A stretch of DNA of 64,000 nucleotides from Oceanobacillus profundus (lineage in GTDB: Bacteria; Bacillota; Bacilli; Bacillales; Amphibacillaceae): contig NZ_QWEH01000001.1 in the NCBI RefSeq assembly GCF_003515705.1, positions 496,001-560,000 of the forward strand, in the 5' to 3' direction. The notes under the pieces were generated by a model. That model made no database searches. It was not told where the DNA came from and saw nothing but the letters and a program-made list of their open reading frames with translations. Both the position numbers and the translations under genes were made by a program. Shown in pieces: positions 1 through 9,023 of the stretch. Each line of letters starts with the position of its first letter. Within the stretch, counting starts at the first letter, position 1.

Positions 1-173
1 TCGCGGCAAGCCATCCTAACGTAACACGCTATGACTTAGATGCTCCTCTAATGTTAGTAAGTGACATTGCAATTGGAGGAATCAGCTATAAAAATAACCA
101 AATCATATTGGGAAATGCAATAGGTCTTGGGATCCAAGCGATTGATGAAAAATTTCTTGTAGAAAACGTGTAA
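1..173 (+). CDS. ykfB: L-Ala-D/L-Glu epimerase, C-terminal end (partial)
   Basis: This is the 3' end of a gene that begins before the window; 57 codons remain, in the frame starting at base 3 and ending in TAA at 171-173. The tail reads YDLDAPLML, then an I-G-G segment, then GNAIGLGIQA, which matches the C-terminus of enolase-superfamily dipeptide epimerases. These interconvert L-Ala-D-Glu and L-Ala-L-Glu so that murein peptides can be degraded in the cytoplasm. The catalytic lysines are outside the window. The following ykfC and ykfD genes reproduce the Bacillus subtilis ykfBCD order, which is the best support for the call. A plain muconate-cycloisomerase homologue cannot be excluded from the tail alone. 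Confidence 0.75.
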   Translation, partial: AASHPNVTRYDLDAPLMLVSDIAIGGISYKNNQIILGNAIGLGIQAIDEKFLVENV

Positions 174-346
174 TATCGCGTGCAGATAAACATCCACTAT
201 GGTGATAGCTATTATAAATGGAAGAAACGTGACCTCGTCTCGTGACAGAGAGAACGAAGCATGAGAAAAGGGCCGAGCAACCACGCAGGGAATACCCACC
301 CACAATTGTTCGCTTGTGCCATTCTCAAAAAGAAAGGAGTTTACTT

Positions 347-1294
347 ATGGTTAATCAAACGTTTGAACAATTTTCTGATGAAATGTGGGTTATTGCTGTT
401 CAAGTAGCTACTGTCTGGACAGAACCGCAATCTGCGAGAGCTGTCGATGAGACAGGTATATCAAACCCTACAGATATCGACGAATGGATCAATCAACTGT
501 CCTATGAGGATAGCCTTGCGCTTTGTAATGAAGACCGTGTGCAAACGCAGGCTTTATACGGAGAGCCTGTACAAATTACAGCAGTTAAAGAAGAGTGGGC
601 TCATGTGGTTATCCCCTCACAGCCGTCACATAAAGATGAACGTGGCTACCCAGGCTGGATACCATTTAGGCAATTGAAAAAAGTATCAAAAAATGAGTGG
701 CTTACTGAGCATATGGCAGCTGTAAAACAAGATAAAGCTTGGCTTGAATCAGACGCTGGAACAAAAGTAATGAAGCTTAGCTATATGACAATGCTGCCTG
801 TTAAATCAATGGATAATGTACGAACAAAAGTGATAACGCCACACGGGATTTTAGTTTTGCCAACAGGAGCACTACATATTTTTCCATCAGACAATGGAAT
901 CGCTAAAGGAAATGGTGATGATATTGTTAAAGCGGTCGAACCGTTCCAAACACTTGATTATTTCTGGGGAGGGATGAGTTCCTTCGGCTATGATTGCTCA
1001 GGTCTGGCATATACCGCTTATAAGGCGAATGGCTATCAAATAGCGCGTGATGCCGGAGATCAGGCAAATGCGGGTGTACCAGTTAAATATAATCAATTAC
1101 AGGCTGGTGACTTACTGTTTTTTGCTTATGAAGAAGGAAAGGGAAGACTGCATCATGTCGGTATCTATTATGGACATGGTAAAATGCTGCACTCTCCACA
1201 AACAGGCAAAGGAATTGAAATCATTACCCTGGCTGGAACAAAATATGAAAAAGAACTATGTGCGGCAAGACGTTACTGGAAGGAGAGCAATTAA
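347..1294 (+). CDS. ykfC: YkfC-type gamma-D-glutamyl dipeptidyl-peptidase (NlpC/P60)
   Basis: Encodes 315 residues. The start is the ATG at 347 because AAAGGAG lies eight bases upstream; the frame is open to 242 but without a ribosome binding site. The N-terminal two thirds look like SH3-type modules (a GYPGWIPF segment). The C-terminal NlpC/P60 domain shows the catalytic triad as Cys217 (in GYDCSG), His270 (HHVGIYY) and His282 (MLHSP). The family cuts gamma-D-Glu bonds in murein peptides already trimmed to a free N-terminal L-Ala. No signal peptide is visible, so it should act in the cytoplasm. Its stop is one base before the ATG of ykfD, so the two are translationally coupled and belong to a murein-peptide recycling operon with the upstream epimerase. 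Confidence 0.88.
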   Translation: MVNQTFEQFSDEMWVIAVQVATVWTEPQSARAVDETGISNPTDIDEWINQLSYEDSLALCNEDRVQTQALYGEPVQITAVKEEWAHVVIPSQPSHKDERGYPGWIPFRQLKKVSKNEWLTEHMAAVKQDKAWLESDAGTKVMKLSYMTMLPVKSMDNVRTKVITPHGILVLPTGALHIFPSDNGIAKGNGDDIVKAVEPFQTLDYFWGGMSSFGYDCSGLAYTAYKANGYQIARDAGDQANAGVPVKYNQLQAGDLLFFAYEEGKGRLHHVGIYYGHGKMLHSPQTGKGIEIITLAGTKYEKELCAARRYWKESN

Positions 1295-1295
1295 C

Positions 1296-2312
1296 ATGAA
1301 AGAAAAAATATTGGAAGTCAAAAACCTTAAAAAATATTTTGACATGGGTAAAGGTACAATGCTGCAGGCTGTAAATGATGTGAGCTTTCATGTAAATAAA
1401 GGAGAAACCTTTGGCTTAGTTGGGGAATCTGGCTGCGGAAAATCGACAATTGGCCGTACAATCCTTGGGCTATATAATAAAACAGCTGGAGACGTTATTT
1501 TTGATAATGAGAATGTCCATGCATTATCTGAAAAAGAGCGATTTCAATTTTACCGGAGAATGCAGATGATTTTTCAGGATCCTTATGCATCTTTAAATCC
1601 AAGGTCGACGGTAAGGGAAGTGATCTCAGAGCCAATGGAGGTTCATGGACTATACAAAAACAAAAAAGCGCAATTGGAGCGAGTGTACCAGCTATTAGAA
1701 GAGGTTGGTTTGAATCGGGATCATGCCAACCGCTATCCACATGAATTTAGTGGGGGACAACGTCAACGAATCGGAATTGCACGTGCCTTGGCACTGAACC
1801 CGGATTTTATTATTGCAGATGAACCGATTTCCGCTTTAGATGTATCTGTTCAAGCACAAGTAGTCAATTTGTTAAAGGAGCTTCAGCTGGAAAAGGGGCT
1901 TACCTTTTTATTTATTGCTCATGACCTGTCGATGGTAAAGCAGTTTTCAGACCGCATTGGAGTTATGTATTTAGGAAATATGGTAGAGCTGACAGAAAGC
2001 AATCAGCTCTATGAAAAACCGCTCCATCCATATACACAAGCATTGCTGTCAGCTATTCCAATTCCAGACCCTGATATTGAAGAGAAACGGGAACGCATCA
2101 TTTTAGAAGGCGAGCTACCGAGCCCGACCAATCCACCAAGTGGGTGTGTCTTCAGAACGCGCTGTCCAGCGGCAATGGAAGTATGCTCACAAGTGAAACC
2201 AGTATGGCAGGAGATAGAACAGGAGCACTTCGTAGCCTGTCATTTGTATGATGAGACAATCGATCATAAAAAATCCATTAAAGTTAAACCCGAAACGTTA
2301 CCTGTTCATTAA
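1296..2312 (+). CDS. ykfD: Oligopeptide/murein-peptide ABC transporter ATPase YkfD
   Basis: Encodes 338 residues starting at the ATG at 1296, with GGAGAG upstream inside the end of ykfC. It is a peptide-import ABC ATPase: Walker [10 protein letters not shown] near residues 43-51, signature SGGQRQRIG near 152, Walker B ending in DEP, and an H-loop in AHDLSM. The C-terminus has the OppD/OppF extension with cysteines ([11 protein letters not shown]), typical of oligopeptide and dipeptide importers. It probably energises uptake of murein peptides that YkfC and the epimerase then process. No permease gene is next to it, so it may serve permeases encoded elsewhere. An OppF-like general role is the alternative. 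Confidence 0.87.
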   Translation: MKEKILEVKNLKKYFDMGKGTMLQAVNDVSFHVNKGETFGLVGESGCGKSTIGRTILGLYNKTAGDVIFDNENVHALSEKERFQFYRRMQMIFQDPYASLNPRSTVREVISEPMEVHGLYKNKKAQLERVYQLLEEVGLNRDHANRYPHEFSGGQRQRIGIARALALNPDFIIADEPISALDVSVQAQVVNLLKELQLEKGLTFLFIAHDLSMVKQFSDRIGVMYLGNMVELTESNQLYEKPLHPYTQALLSAIPIPDPDIEEKRERIILEGELPSPTNPPSGCVFRTRCPAAMEVCSQVKPVWQEIEQEHFVACHLYDETIDHKKSIKVKPETLPVH

Positions 2313-2492
2313 TCCATTCATAGCTTTCTCCAGCATTATAAAATTAAAGGTCTATTTTAGCTTTGCAGTGTATAGATTTATTAGTAGAGGCTGCTCAGAA
2401 AAAGGGGAATTACTTTATTTTCCTTTTAGAACAAGCACTAGTAGAGCAACTAGAATAGAACTCTACTTTAATAATTGCAAAGGGGGAGAGCT

Positions 2493-3692
2493 GTGAACAA
2501 AAGAAAACACACATATTATTCCAATTCTGTAACAAAATCCTTGAAAAAAAAGAAATCGTCCTTGGAAAAGCAAATAATGAAAAAACAGCAACGGAAATTG
2601 GAGTATACGAAAACACAACCAGCACCACTCAAAAAAATTATTCCTTTAAAAAATCGAAAAACACGGTATTTCGATAATCGGAACCAATCGACATGGAAGA
2701 TCCCTACTGCGATTGTATTATCCGGGCTATTGTTATTCATACTTGTTATCCCTGCGGTTATCGTAGCGATGTTTGGTGACGGAAAGCAGGAATCTATTGC
2801 GACACAGGAGAAAGAAACAGAAGCAACGGTGGAATTAGATCAATCACCAATTTCTGTAGCAGTAATGCGACAGGCGAAAGATACAGTGGAGGATCTGCCA
2901 CTGGAAGATTATGTAGCTGGAGTTGTTGCTTCAGAGATGCCAGCTACATTTGAATTAGAGGCATTAAAAGCACAGGCTCTCGCTGCCCGAACATTTACAG
3001 TTAATCATCTATTACATGGTAATGCAGAAGGTAACTATGACGTAACCGATACGGTGAATCATCAAGTTTTTAAAAATGAGCAAGAGCTGAAGCAATTATG
3101 GGGTAAAAAATACGCTGATAATATGAACAAAATAAAACGAGCGGTTCAGGAAACAGAGGGCCAGATTTTAACTTATAATGATGCACCAATCAATGCAGCC
3201 TTTTTTTCTACGAGCAATGGGTATACAGAAAACTCTGAGGAATATTGGGAAAATGAGGTTTCCTACTTAAGAAGCGTTGAGAGTCCGTGGGACCTTGATT
3301 CACCAGAATACCTTGGTCGAGAAACATATACAATTGCACAAGTGGAAGAAGCACTTGCAATTGACCTTCCAGAGGGGGCTCCTTTATATATCGAAATGGA
3401 ACGAACGGAAAGTGGGCGGGTCAGTAACATTGTAATTGAAGATAATAAGTTTACAGGCAGGGAAGTTAGAGAAGGACTTGACCTTAAATCGAGTGACTTT
3501 ACGGTAACGCAAAACAACGGTCATCTTATTTTTACAACAGAAGGCTTTGGTCATGGTGTTGGAATGAGCCAATACGGTGCAGATGGAATGGCTAAAGAAG
3601 GCAAGACCTATGAAGAAATCGTCCAACATTATTATCAGGATGTTGATATTAGTACAATAAATGAAACAGCACCAACCCTCGTCTCGAAATAG
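2493..3692 (+). CDS. spoIID: Stage II sporulation protein D, peptidoglycan lytic transglycosylase
   Basis: Encodes 399 residues from a GTG at 2493, preceded by AGGGGGAG. The frame is open to a TTG at 2475, but that start would precede the ribosome binding site. SpoIID cuts glycan strands between stems stripped by SpoIIP and drives engulfment with SpoIIM and SpoIIP. The SpoIID-domain core starts near residue 123; SEMPATFELEALKAQA contains the conserved catalytic Glu (residue 148), and GFGHGVGMSQYGA is near the C-terminus. One membrane segment spans about residues 70-94. The roughly 67 residues before it are unusually long and Lys/Arg/Gln-rich and would be cytoplasmic. The stop codon lies inside the terminator hairpin. 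Confidence 0.93.
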   Translation: MNKRKHTYYSNSVTKSLKKKKSSLEKQIMKKQQRKLEYTKTQPAPLKKIIPLKNRKTRYFDNRNQSTWKIPTAIVLSGLLLFILVIPAVIVAMFGDGKQESIATQEKETEATVELDQSPISVAVMRQAKDTVEDLPLEDYVAGVVASEMPATFELEALKAQALAARTFTVNHLLHGNAEGNYDVTDTVNHQVFKNEQELKQLWGKKYADNMNKIKRAVQETEGQILTYNDAPINAAFFSTSNGYTENSEEYWENEVSYLRSVESPWDLDSPEYLGRETYTIAQVEEALAIDLPEGAPLYIEMERTESGRVSNIVIEDNKFTGREVREGLDLKSSDFTVTQNNGHLIFTTEGFGHGVGMSQYGADGMAKEGKTYEEIVQHYYQDVDISTINETAPTLVSK

Positions 3693-3706
3693 ACGAGGGT
3701 TTTTAT
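3675..3706 (+). terminator. Intrinsic terminator of spoIID
   Basis: A perfect 10-bp stem (ACCCTCGTCT with AGACGAGGGT, six-base loop) is followed by TTTTATT. The last codons and stop of spoIID form part of the stem and loop. Confidence 0.9.
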
Positions 3707-3805
3707 TGTGAGGTAAATGAAATGTTTGATTCTGTATCTAAAATTCTATGAGCGTTCACCTTGATCAGTTGAACATATACTGGGGTTCAGATATCCATAC
3801 CCATG

Positions 3806-4449
3806 ATGAGTTACCGAATGAGCATGCATTTACACTTTTGGGTAACTCATCCTTCTTATGAGTTACCGAATGAGCATGCATTTACATTATTGGGTCACTC
3901 ATCCTTCTTATGAGTTACCGAATGAGCATGCATTTACACTTTTGGGTCACTCATCCCTCCTATGAGTTACCGAATGAGCATGCATTTACACTTTTGGGTA
4001 ACTCATCCTTCTTATGAGTTACCGAATGAGCATGCATTTACACTTTTGGGTCGCTCATCCTTCTTATGAGTTACCGAATGAGCATGCATTTACACTTTTG
4101 GGTCGCTCATCCTTCTTATGAGTTACCGAATGAGCATGCATTTACACTTTTGGGTCGCTCATCCTTCTTATGAGTTACCGAATGAGCATGCATTTACACT
4201 TTTGGGTCGCTCATCCTTCTTATGAGTTACCGAATGAGCATGCATTTACACTTTTGGGTCGCTCATCCTTCTTATGAGTTACCGAATGAGCATGCATTTA
4301 CACTTTTGGGTAACTCATCCTTCTTATGAGTTACCGAATGAGCATGCATTTACATTATTGGGTAACTCATCCTTCTTATGAGTTACCGAATGAGCATGCA
4401 TTTACACTTTTGGGTAACTCATCCCTCTTATGAGTTACCGAATGATCAT
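3806..4449. repeat. Tandem array of twelve 52-bp units plus a partial unit
   Basis: Units start at 3806, 3858, 3910, 3962, 4014, 4066, 4118, 4170, 4222, 4274, 4326 and 4378, with a truncated thirteenth at 4430. The period is exactly 52 bp throughout. Each unit begins ATGAGTTACC and carries GGGTAACTCAT about 10 bases before its end; these arms are complementary, so each unit, and each junction between units (7-base loop), can fold into a hairpin. Variation is confined mostly to the second arm (TAACTCAT, TCACTCAT or TCGCTCAT) and to a TTACACTTTT/TTACATTATT switch. The five units at 4014-4222 all carry the TCGCTCAT form, as expected from recent local expansion. No reading frame runs through it because 52 is not a multiple of three. 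It fills the spoIID-spoIIQ gap; function unknown. Confidence 0.97.
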
Positions 4450-4572
4450 ACTCCCTCTTTCACCGGTCTCGCATAACCTCTGTACCGAACTCACATTTAC
4501 CCGAGTAATTTCTTACCTTTCCTCAATTCTAAAAAAAAATCCATAAAATCTATAAATTTTTTTGGGAGTGAT

Positions 4573-4602
4573 GTATATATTCTTACTTTTCTGCTCACAA
4601 TG
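4573..4602 (+). promoter_or_regulatory. Probable sigma-F promoter of spoIIQ
   Basis: GTATA (4573-4577), a 15-base spacer, then GCTCACAATG (4593-4602), which fits the forespore sigma-F pattern GYATA-N15-GGNNANAHTR at all but one defined position. B. subtilis spoIIQ is a sigma-F gene, so the context fits. The leader would be short, with the ribosome binding site almost at the transcript start. Confidence 0.55.
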
Positions 4603-4621
4603 GTTGCTGAGGTGATAAATT

Positions 4622-5527
4622 ATGAGTGAAGAATTTAAAGGCGGTCCAAAAAATAAATGGAGTCGCATTTATCGCAAGAAGTGGTTTTTCCCAGCTTTAT
4701 ACTTGACGATTGCAGCTGTTTTATTGTCGGTGGTTGTGTGGTATCAAAATTTAGATAATCAAATCACAGATACGACAGAAACCGAGAACCTAGGTGAGGA
4801 ATACAGCCCAATCCCAAATGAGGAGGGTGCAGAGCCGGTAATTGAGCAGCAGGAACTGATTCAAATGCCATTAGAAAACTCAGATCAAGCAGAAATCGTA
4901 ACTAAATTTTTTGATTACAGCGCAGAACAAGAAGATCGAGAGAATGCTCTGGTGCTCTACAATAACAGGTTCTATCAAAGTACGGGAGTTGATATCACAT
5001 CAGCTGATGCAGAAACATTTGATGTTGTAGCAGCTTTATCTGGTACTGTTGAGGAAGTAAAAGAGGATCCACTCTTAGGGAACGTTGTTATTCTATTACA
5101 TGGCGAGGATGTAAAAACGTATTATGCCAGTTTAGAAGAGGTTAGTGTTTCTGCTGGTGCAGAAGTAAAACAAGGTGAAAAACTTGGTACTGCTGGTAAA
5201 AATATTTTTGGTAAAGATAACGGAACGCACGTCCACTTTGAAATCAGAAAAGATGGAAAAGAAGTGAATCCAGAAAGCTTTTTCAATCAGCCTGTAAGCA
5301 GCCTTGAAAGTATTACAGAGGAAGCTAAAGAAGACGCTGCAGTAAATGAAGAAGATGCTACAGTAGAAGAAGATTCTACTGTGAATGAAGAAGAGCAAGC
5401 AGATGAATCGGATCAAGTAACAGATACGGATGGGGAAGTAGAAGAGAATCCTGAAGATACTCCAAGTGATGAAGCTGATGACTCTGAAGAAGGAACAGAT
5501 GAACAATTAGAAACTGAAAATGAATAA
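4622..5527 (+). CDS. spoIIQ: Stage II sporulation protein Q (forespore LytM-like channel protein)
   Basis: Encodes 301 residues; the ATG at 4622 follows GAGGTGAT. SpoIIQ is made in the forespore and binds SpoIIIAH of the mother cell across the septum. One transmembrane helix lies at about residues 21-42, an M23/LytM-like domain at about 95-225, and a very acidic tail rich in Glu and Asp fills the last 70 residues. As in Bacillus SpoIIQ, the peptidase site is degenerate: the first zinc-ligand motif is replaced (STGVD), while HVHFEIRKDG is kept, so it is probably not an active peptidase. Length and the acidic tail match the B. subtilis protein. Confidence 0.92.
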   Translation: MSEEFKGGPKNKWSRIYRKKWFFPALYLTIAAVLLSVVVWYQNLDNQITDTTETENLGEEYSPIPNEEGAEPVIEQQELIQMPLENSDQAEIVTKFFDYSAEQEDRENALVLYNNRFYQSTGVDITSADAETFDVVAALSGTVEEVKEDPLLGNVVILLHGEDVKTYYASLEEVSVSAGAEVKQGEKLGTAGKNIFGKDNGTHVHFEIRKDGKEVNPESFFNQPVSSLESITEEAKEDAAVNEEDATVEEDSTVNEEEQADESDQVTDTDGEVEENPEDTPSDEADDSEEGTDEQLETENE

Positions 5528-5531
5528 GACG

Positions 5532-5569
5532 AAAATACTCCGGAAAAACGTTTCTGGAGTATTTTTTTC
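5532..5569 (+). terminator. Intrinsic terminator of spoIIQ
   Basis: AAAATACTCC pairs with GGAGTATTTT around a short internal GAAA/TTTC pairing, followed by a run of T just after the spoIIQ stop. Confidence 0.85.
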
Positions 5570-5742
5570 TTTAAAGATGAAAAATCGATTATTTAAAAGC
5601 TGTATATTTATGCGTAAATTGTCGAACGATATTATATTTTCAATACAATAAATTGTGATAAAATATTATTGTTTTTAGAAATAATTTTTTTGGGCAAAAA
5701 ACTAATAAACGTTTTCCTGTTTTAGGAAAAGGAGGAATAAGG

Positions 5743-6759
5743 TTGGTTATTGCAAAGTTTATGACTCCGTATTCGGAGCTTACAATAACAGAAATGATGA
5801 ATATATTAAACTTGGAAAAGGATGCAGCGTCAGCAAAAGAATCGATGAAAAATATTTGTTTGCATTCAAAATCACAGAATATCCAAAAAAAAGGCATGGA
5901 ATATTTGTATATATACGGATTTATACAAGAGCTTGAATTATTAATCCAAAAAAACCTAGAGTCGGACAACCCGTCAAATCGACTATGGGGTGGGATTTAT
6001 CGTATTATGGTTGATCAGCGTTGCTTTAAGATTAGTCCGATAGAAACGCTGGATCAATTGGCGTACTTTAGGGGTCGCTATTCTACCAAAGAGCCGGAGT
6101 TATTATTTTTAATTGAATTGATTCAAGAAAAAGCATACCAGCATCTCAATCAATTTGATAAAATCGGGAATTTAATGGTTACACATCAACAATACTTTTC
6201 AGAAATTGAGGAAAGGCTGCTAGTAGTCTTTTTTAAAATAAGATTATACAAAATCAATGTAGTGTACCATATTATGCGAAATGAATTAATCATGGCTAGG
6301 AAATACGCCTATCGTGCATTAAATATGCTTGATAGTCCACAACTTCACGCACATGTACATACGTATTTAGGATTATCCTATACGCATGACGCGTATGAAA
6401 GTGGAATATATCATTTGGATCAAGCACTAAAAATTTCCGAGGATAATAATTTATATTATATGATTAATATACTCGAAAATTATAATATTCCGTTTCTATC
6501 TGCACATTACAAGATGGTAGAGAACATTCGTACAGCAGATAAAGGAGAACAAGCCCATATCGAATTAGCAAAAGGCAACAATGAAAAAGCAATCGATATT
6601 TTAAGTGAAATACCAAGCAAAACACCGTTTCAGCTTTATTATTTAGGAAAAGCAAAGCGGGATAAAGGATTATTGATGAAATCCTACAATCATTTTATCG
6701 GAAAACGTAGTGATTATTTTTTCAGTAAGCTACCGTTAGATGCGATGAAAAAATTATAG
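5743..6759 (+). CDS. AimR-like TPR peptide-receptor homologue
   Basis: Encodes 338 residues from a TTG at 5743; AAAAGGAGG lies seven bases upstream, and an in-frame stop at 5659 prevents much extension. The protein is all-helical and TPR-like. By recall, its C-terminal half lines up with the arbitrium receptor AimR of phage SPbeta: an EQAH segment followed by a helix with KA-x-DIL, then a YYLG-K helix, and a closing Y-x-x-F...LPL element. The aligned part begins after the N-terminal helix-turn-helix of the phage protein, so the DNA-binding segment seems absent. There are no phage genes nearby. A terminator 20 bases downstream makes it monocistronic, and no aimP-like gene follows. A regulator, an anti-activator or a Rap-like protein-binding role are all possible. 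Confidence 0.68.
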   Translation: MVIAKFMTPYSELTITEMMNILNLEKDAASAKESMKNICLHSKSQNIQKKGMEYLYIYGFIQELELLIQKNLESDNPSNRLWGGIYRIMVDQRCFKISPIETLDQLAYFRGRYSTKEPELLFLIELIQEKAYQHLNQFDKIGNLMVTHQQYFSEIEERLLVVFFKIRLYKINVVYHIMRNELIMARKYAYRALNMLDSPQLHAHVHTYLGLSYTHDAYESGIYHLDQALKISEDNNLYYMINILENYNIPFLSAHYKMVENIRTADKGEQAHIELAKGNNEKAIDILSEIPSKTPFQLYYLGKAKRDKGLLMKSYNHFIGKRSDYFFSKLPLDAMKKL

Positions 6760-6778
6760 TGCAGTATACTAGTGGCAT

Positions 6779-6814
6779 GATACTTTGTTCTTTTGAGCGA
6801 GGTATCTTTTTTGT
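6779..6814 (+). terminator. Intrinsic terminator of the AimR-like gene
   Basis: A 12-bp stem including several G-T pairs (GATACTTTGTTC with GAGCGAGGTATC, loop TTTT) runs directly into TTTTTT. Confidence 0.75.
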
Positions 6815-7251
6815 TCATAGTCATAGCAGTTGCAGTTATCACTTCGCTTCTAAGTAATTGCAGTTTATAGGGAATAACCTCAAATTTATTCGAGTGGATA
6901 CCATTCTATATGCCTCATAAGAGCATAACAGCAAAATTTTTTCGAAAATACATCTTGTCCCTTTCATTTATCCTAATAATTTTAATCATAAAGCATGAAC
7001 TCCGCTAATAAGATGTTACAAACCATGCAAACGAACTGTCTGAGGTGAGAGCTTGTGTGATTTAGAAATCTTCCTTTTACTACACGCTCCTCATGGAATA
7101 TTATCTGATAACCGTTGTTTATTCATAAAATTGTTGGTACATACTCCATATTCTACTTAGTGTTATCTTTTCATTAATATCGATATCTCGTTGTAACGCC
7201 ATGTCTCAGTACCTACACCTCGGAAGTAATCAACTTAGGGAGGCGAACGGT
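6815..7251. other. Non-coding gap before spoIIID
   Basis: No gene with a credible ribosome binding site is visible. A CATACTCC element at 7140-7147 resembles a sigma-E -10 box (CATACAnT) and could belong to a spoIIID promoter, but no -35 element stands at the right distance. The rest is AT-rich without clear structure. Confidence 0.4.
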
Positions 7252-7533
7252 GTGCATGATTACATCAAAGAGAGAACGATCAGGATAGGAAGGCATGTCG
7301 TGGAGACAAGAAAAACAGTCCGAACGATTGCAAAGGAATTTGGTGTTTCCAAAAGCACAGTTCATAAAGATTTAACAGAACGATTGCCGGAGATAAATCC
7401 AGAGCTGGCAAATCAAGTAAAGGAAATTCTAGAATATCATAAAGCAATTCGACATTTACGGGGGGGAGAAGCGACAAGACAAAAGTATAAAATTGATGGG
7501 AAAAAAGTGCCAGAGGAAAAACCAGCCGGTTGA
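7252..7533 (+). CDS. spoIIID: Sporulation transcriptional regulator SpoIIID
   Basis: Encodes 93 residues, the usual length. The start is the GTG at 7252, eight bases after AGGGAGG. The frame is open to an ATG at 7201, but family proteins begin at the HDYIKERT segment. The helix-turn-helix (TVRTIAKEFGVSKSTVHKDL) lies at about residues 20-40, followed by RLPEINPELA and the basic HLRGGEAT region. SpoIIID is the mother-cell DNA-binding protein that activates or represses many sigma-E genes and helps switch to sigma-K. It stands just upstream of mbl, as in other Bacillaceae. Confidence 0.95.
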   Translation: MHDYIKERTIRIGRHVVETRKTVRTIAKEFGVSKSTVHKDLTERLPEINPELANQVKEILEYHKAIRHLRGGEATRQKYKIDGKKVPEEKPAG

Positions 7534-7602
7534 ATGAGCGTAGGAAATTTGATGCACTTTTGTAAAACACGACATCAATAAATTTGTTTTAACTAGTATA
7601 CG

Positions 7603-7632
7603 CCCGGATAATCCATCCGGGATCTTCTATTA
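7603..7632 (+). terminator. Probable terminator of spoIIID
   Basis: A 7-bp GC-rich stem (CCCGGAT with ATCCGGG, five-base loop) is followed by a T-rich but interrupted tail. Confidence 0.6.
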
Positions 7633-7774
7633 TTTGCTCTCTATTTACACCTCCTATCCCTTCTCTAAACAGTGGAAAAATCAACCATGACATGCACTTA
7701 CAGCTTTTTCTGCATCCTTCTACAAACTTGCCTATTTTTATACACAAAAAAATTTCACAAAGAGCAGTTAATTG

Positions 7775-7801
7775 TTGAAATTTGTGGTAAAATATTATAC
7801 T
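7775..7801 (+). promoter_or_regulatory. Possible sigma-A promoter of mbl
   Basis: TTGAAA (7775-7780) and TATACT (7796-7801) are separated by 15 bases, shorter than the ideal 17. The overlapping TTGTTG at 7772 gives 18 bases. It lies 58 bases before the mbl start. Confidence 0.4.
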
Positions 7802-7858
7802 AGTAGCATTGTGTCAAAATGACCATGCAAGATAGTAACGCTAGGAGGATCTAGATTC

Positions 7859-8860
7859 ATGTTTTCTAGAGATATTGGAATCGACCTTGGAACTGCCAAT
7901 GTTTTGATTCATGTAAAAGGAAAAGGAATTGTATTAAATGAACCATCTGTTGTAGCAATGGACCGAAATACTGGAAAAGTATTAGAAGTTGGTGAAGAAG
8001 CACGACGTATGGTTGGACGTACACCAGGAAATATTGAAGCCACTCGTCCATTGAAAGATGGAGTTATTGCTGACTTTGATGTAACAGAAGCTATGTTAAA
8101 GCATTTTATAAATAAAATTAATGTGAAAGGATTGCTTTCGAAGCCAAGAATGCTTATTTGCTGCCCAACGAACATTACAAAAGTGGAGCAAAAGGCGATT
8201 AAGGAAGCGGCTGAGAAGTCTGGCGGGAAAAAAGTCTATTTGGAAGAAGAGCCGAAAGTAGCAGCGATTGGCGCTGGAATGGAAATCTTTCAACCGAGCG
8301 GTAATATGGTTGTAGACATTGGTGGTGGAACGACAGATGTAGCTGTTCTTTCCATGGGTGGAATTGTAACATCGGAATCCATCAAAATGGCCGGTGATAA
8401 GTTTGATATTGATATTCTTCAGTACATTAAAAAGAAATATAAGCTTTTAATTGGTGAACGTACGGCAGAGGATATTAAGATTAATGTTGCTACCGTCTTT
8501 AAAGGGTCACGTGATGAAGAAATGGAAATCAGGGGCCGTGATATGGTGACTGGATTACCACGTACGATTACAGTAGGTTCAGCAGAAATCCAGGAGGCAC
8601 TAAGTGAGTCTGTATCCCTTATTGTACAAGCAGCGAAAACGGTGCTTGAACGTACTCCTCCTGAATTATCTGCAGATATTATTGATCGTGGAGTTATTCT
8701 AACCGGTGGTGGAGCATTATTACATGGTATCGATCAGCTCTTAGCGGAAGAATTGAAGGTCCCTGTATTTATTGCTGAAGACCCGATGGATTGTGTTGCC
8801 AAAGGAACGGGAATCATGCTTGAGAATATCGATAAAATAGAACGCAGCAAAATTGGTTAA
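7859..8860 (+). CDS. mbl: MreB-like cell-shape protein Mbl
   Basis: Encodes 333 residues, the same length as B. subtilis Mbl; AGGAGG lies ten bases before the ATG. The actin-fold ATP-binding motifs are present: DIGIDLGTAN at the N-terminus, DIGGGTTDVAVL near residue 150 and GVILTGGGALL near residue 280. Mbl polymerises at the inner face of the membrane and guides lateral wall synthesis, including anionic polymer attachment in Bacillus. It heads a probable operon with flhO and flhP 160 bases downstream. MreB itself is the main alternative, but spoIIID upstream and flhO downstream point to mbl. Confidence 0.93.
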   Translation: MFSRDIGIDLGTANVLIHVKGKGIVLNEPSVVAMDRNTGKVLEVGEEARRMVGRTPGNIEATRPLKDGVIADFDVTEAMLKHFINKINVKGLLSKPRMLICCPTNITKVEQKAIKEAAEKSGGKKVYLEEEPKVAAIGAGMEIFQPSGNMVVDIGGGTTDVAVLSMGGIVTSESIKMAGDKFDIDILQYIKKKYKLLIGERTAEDIKINVATVFKGSRDEEMEIRGRDMVTGLPRTITVGSAEIQEALSESVSLIVQAAKTVLERTPPELSADIIDRGVILTGGGALLHGIDQLLAEELKVPVFIAEDPMDCVAKGTGIMLENIDKIERSKIG

Positions 8861-9023
8861 TTTGATATAAAGAGAAGGATTATTATCTCTTAGTACATAT
8901 CTTACACGTGCGAGTTCAAAATGGAACTAGAAATTTGGTATGTCATTTTTACCGGACTTTTTGAACACCCTCTTGTAATTTACTCATATGGAAAAGCAGT
9001 GCCCTGTGGAGGAGGAATGAAAC

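Noticed and set aside
242-346. 35-codon N-terminal extension of the NlpC/P60 gene
   Set aside because: No ribosome binding site at 242, and the extension is not family-like; AAAGGAG supports the ATG at 347.
3806-4449. CRISPR array
   Set aside because: Units are contiguous with no unique spacers and no cas genes are in the window; it is a tandem satellite.
6793-6870. Hydrophobic 25-codon frame after the AimR-like gene, considered as a pheromone (aimP/Phr-like) gene
   Set aside because: Its TTG start lies inside the terminator hairpin of the upstream gene, no ribosome binding site is present, and the C-terminus lacks a recognisable mature peptide.
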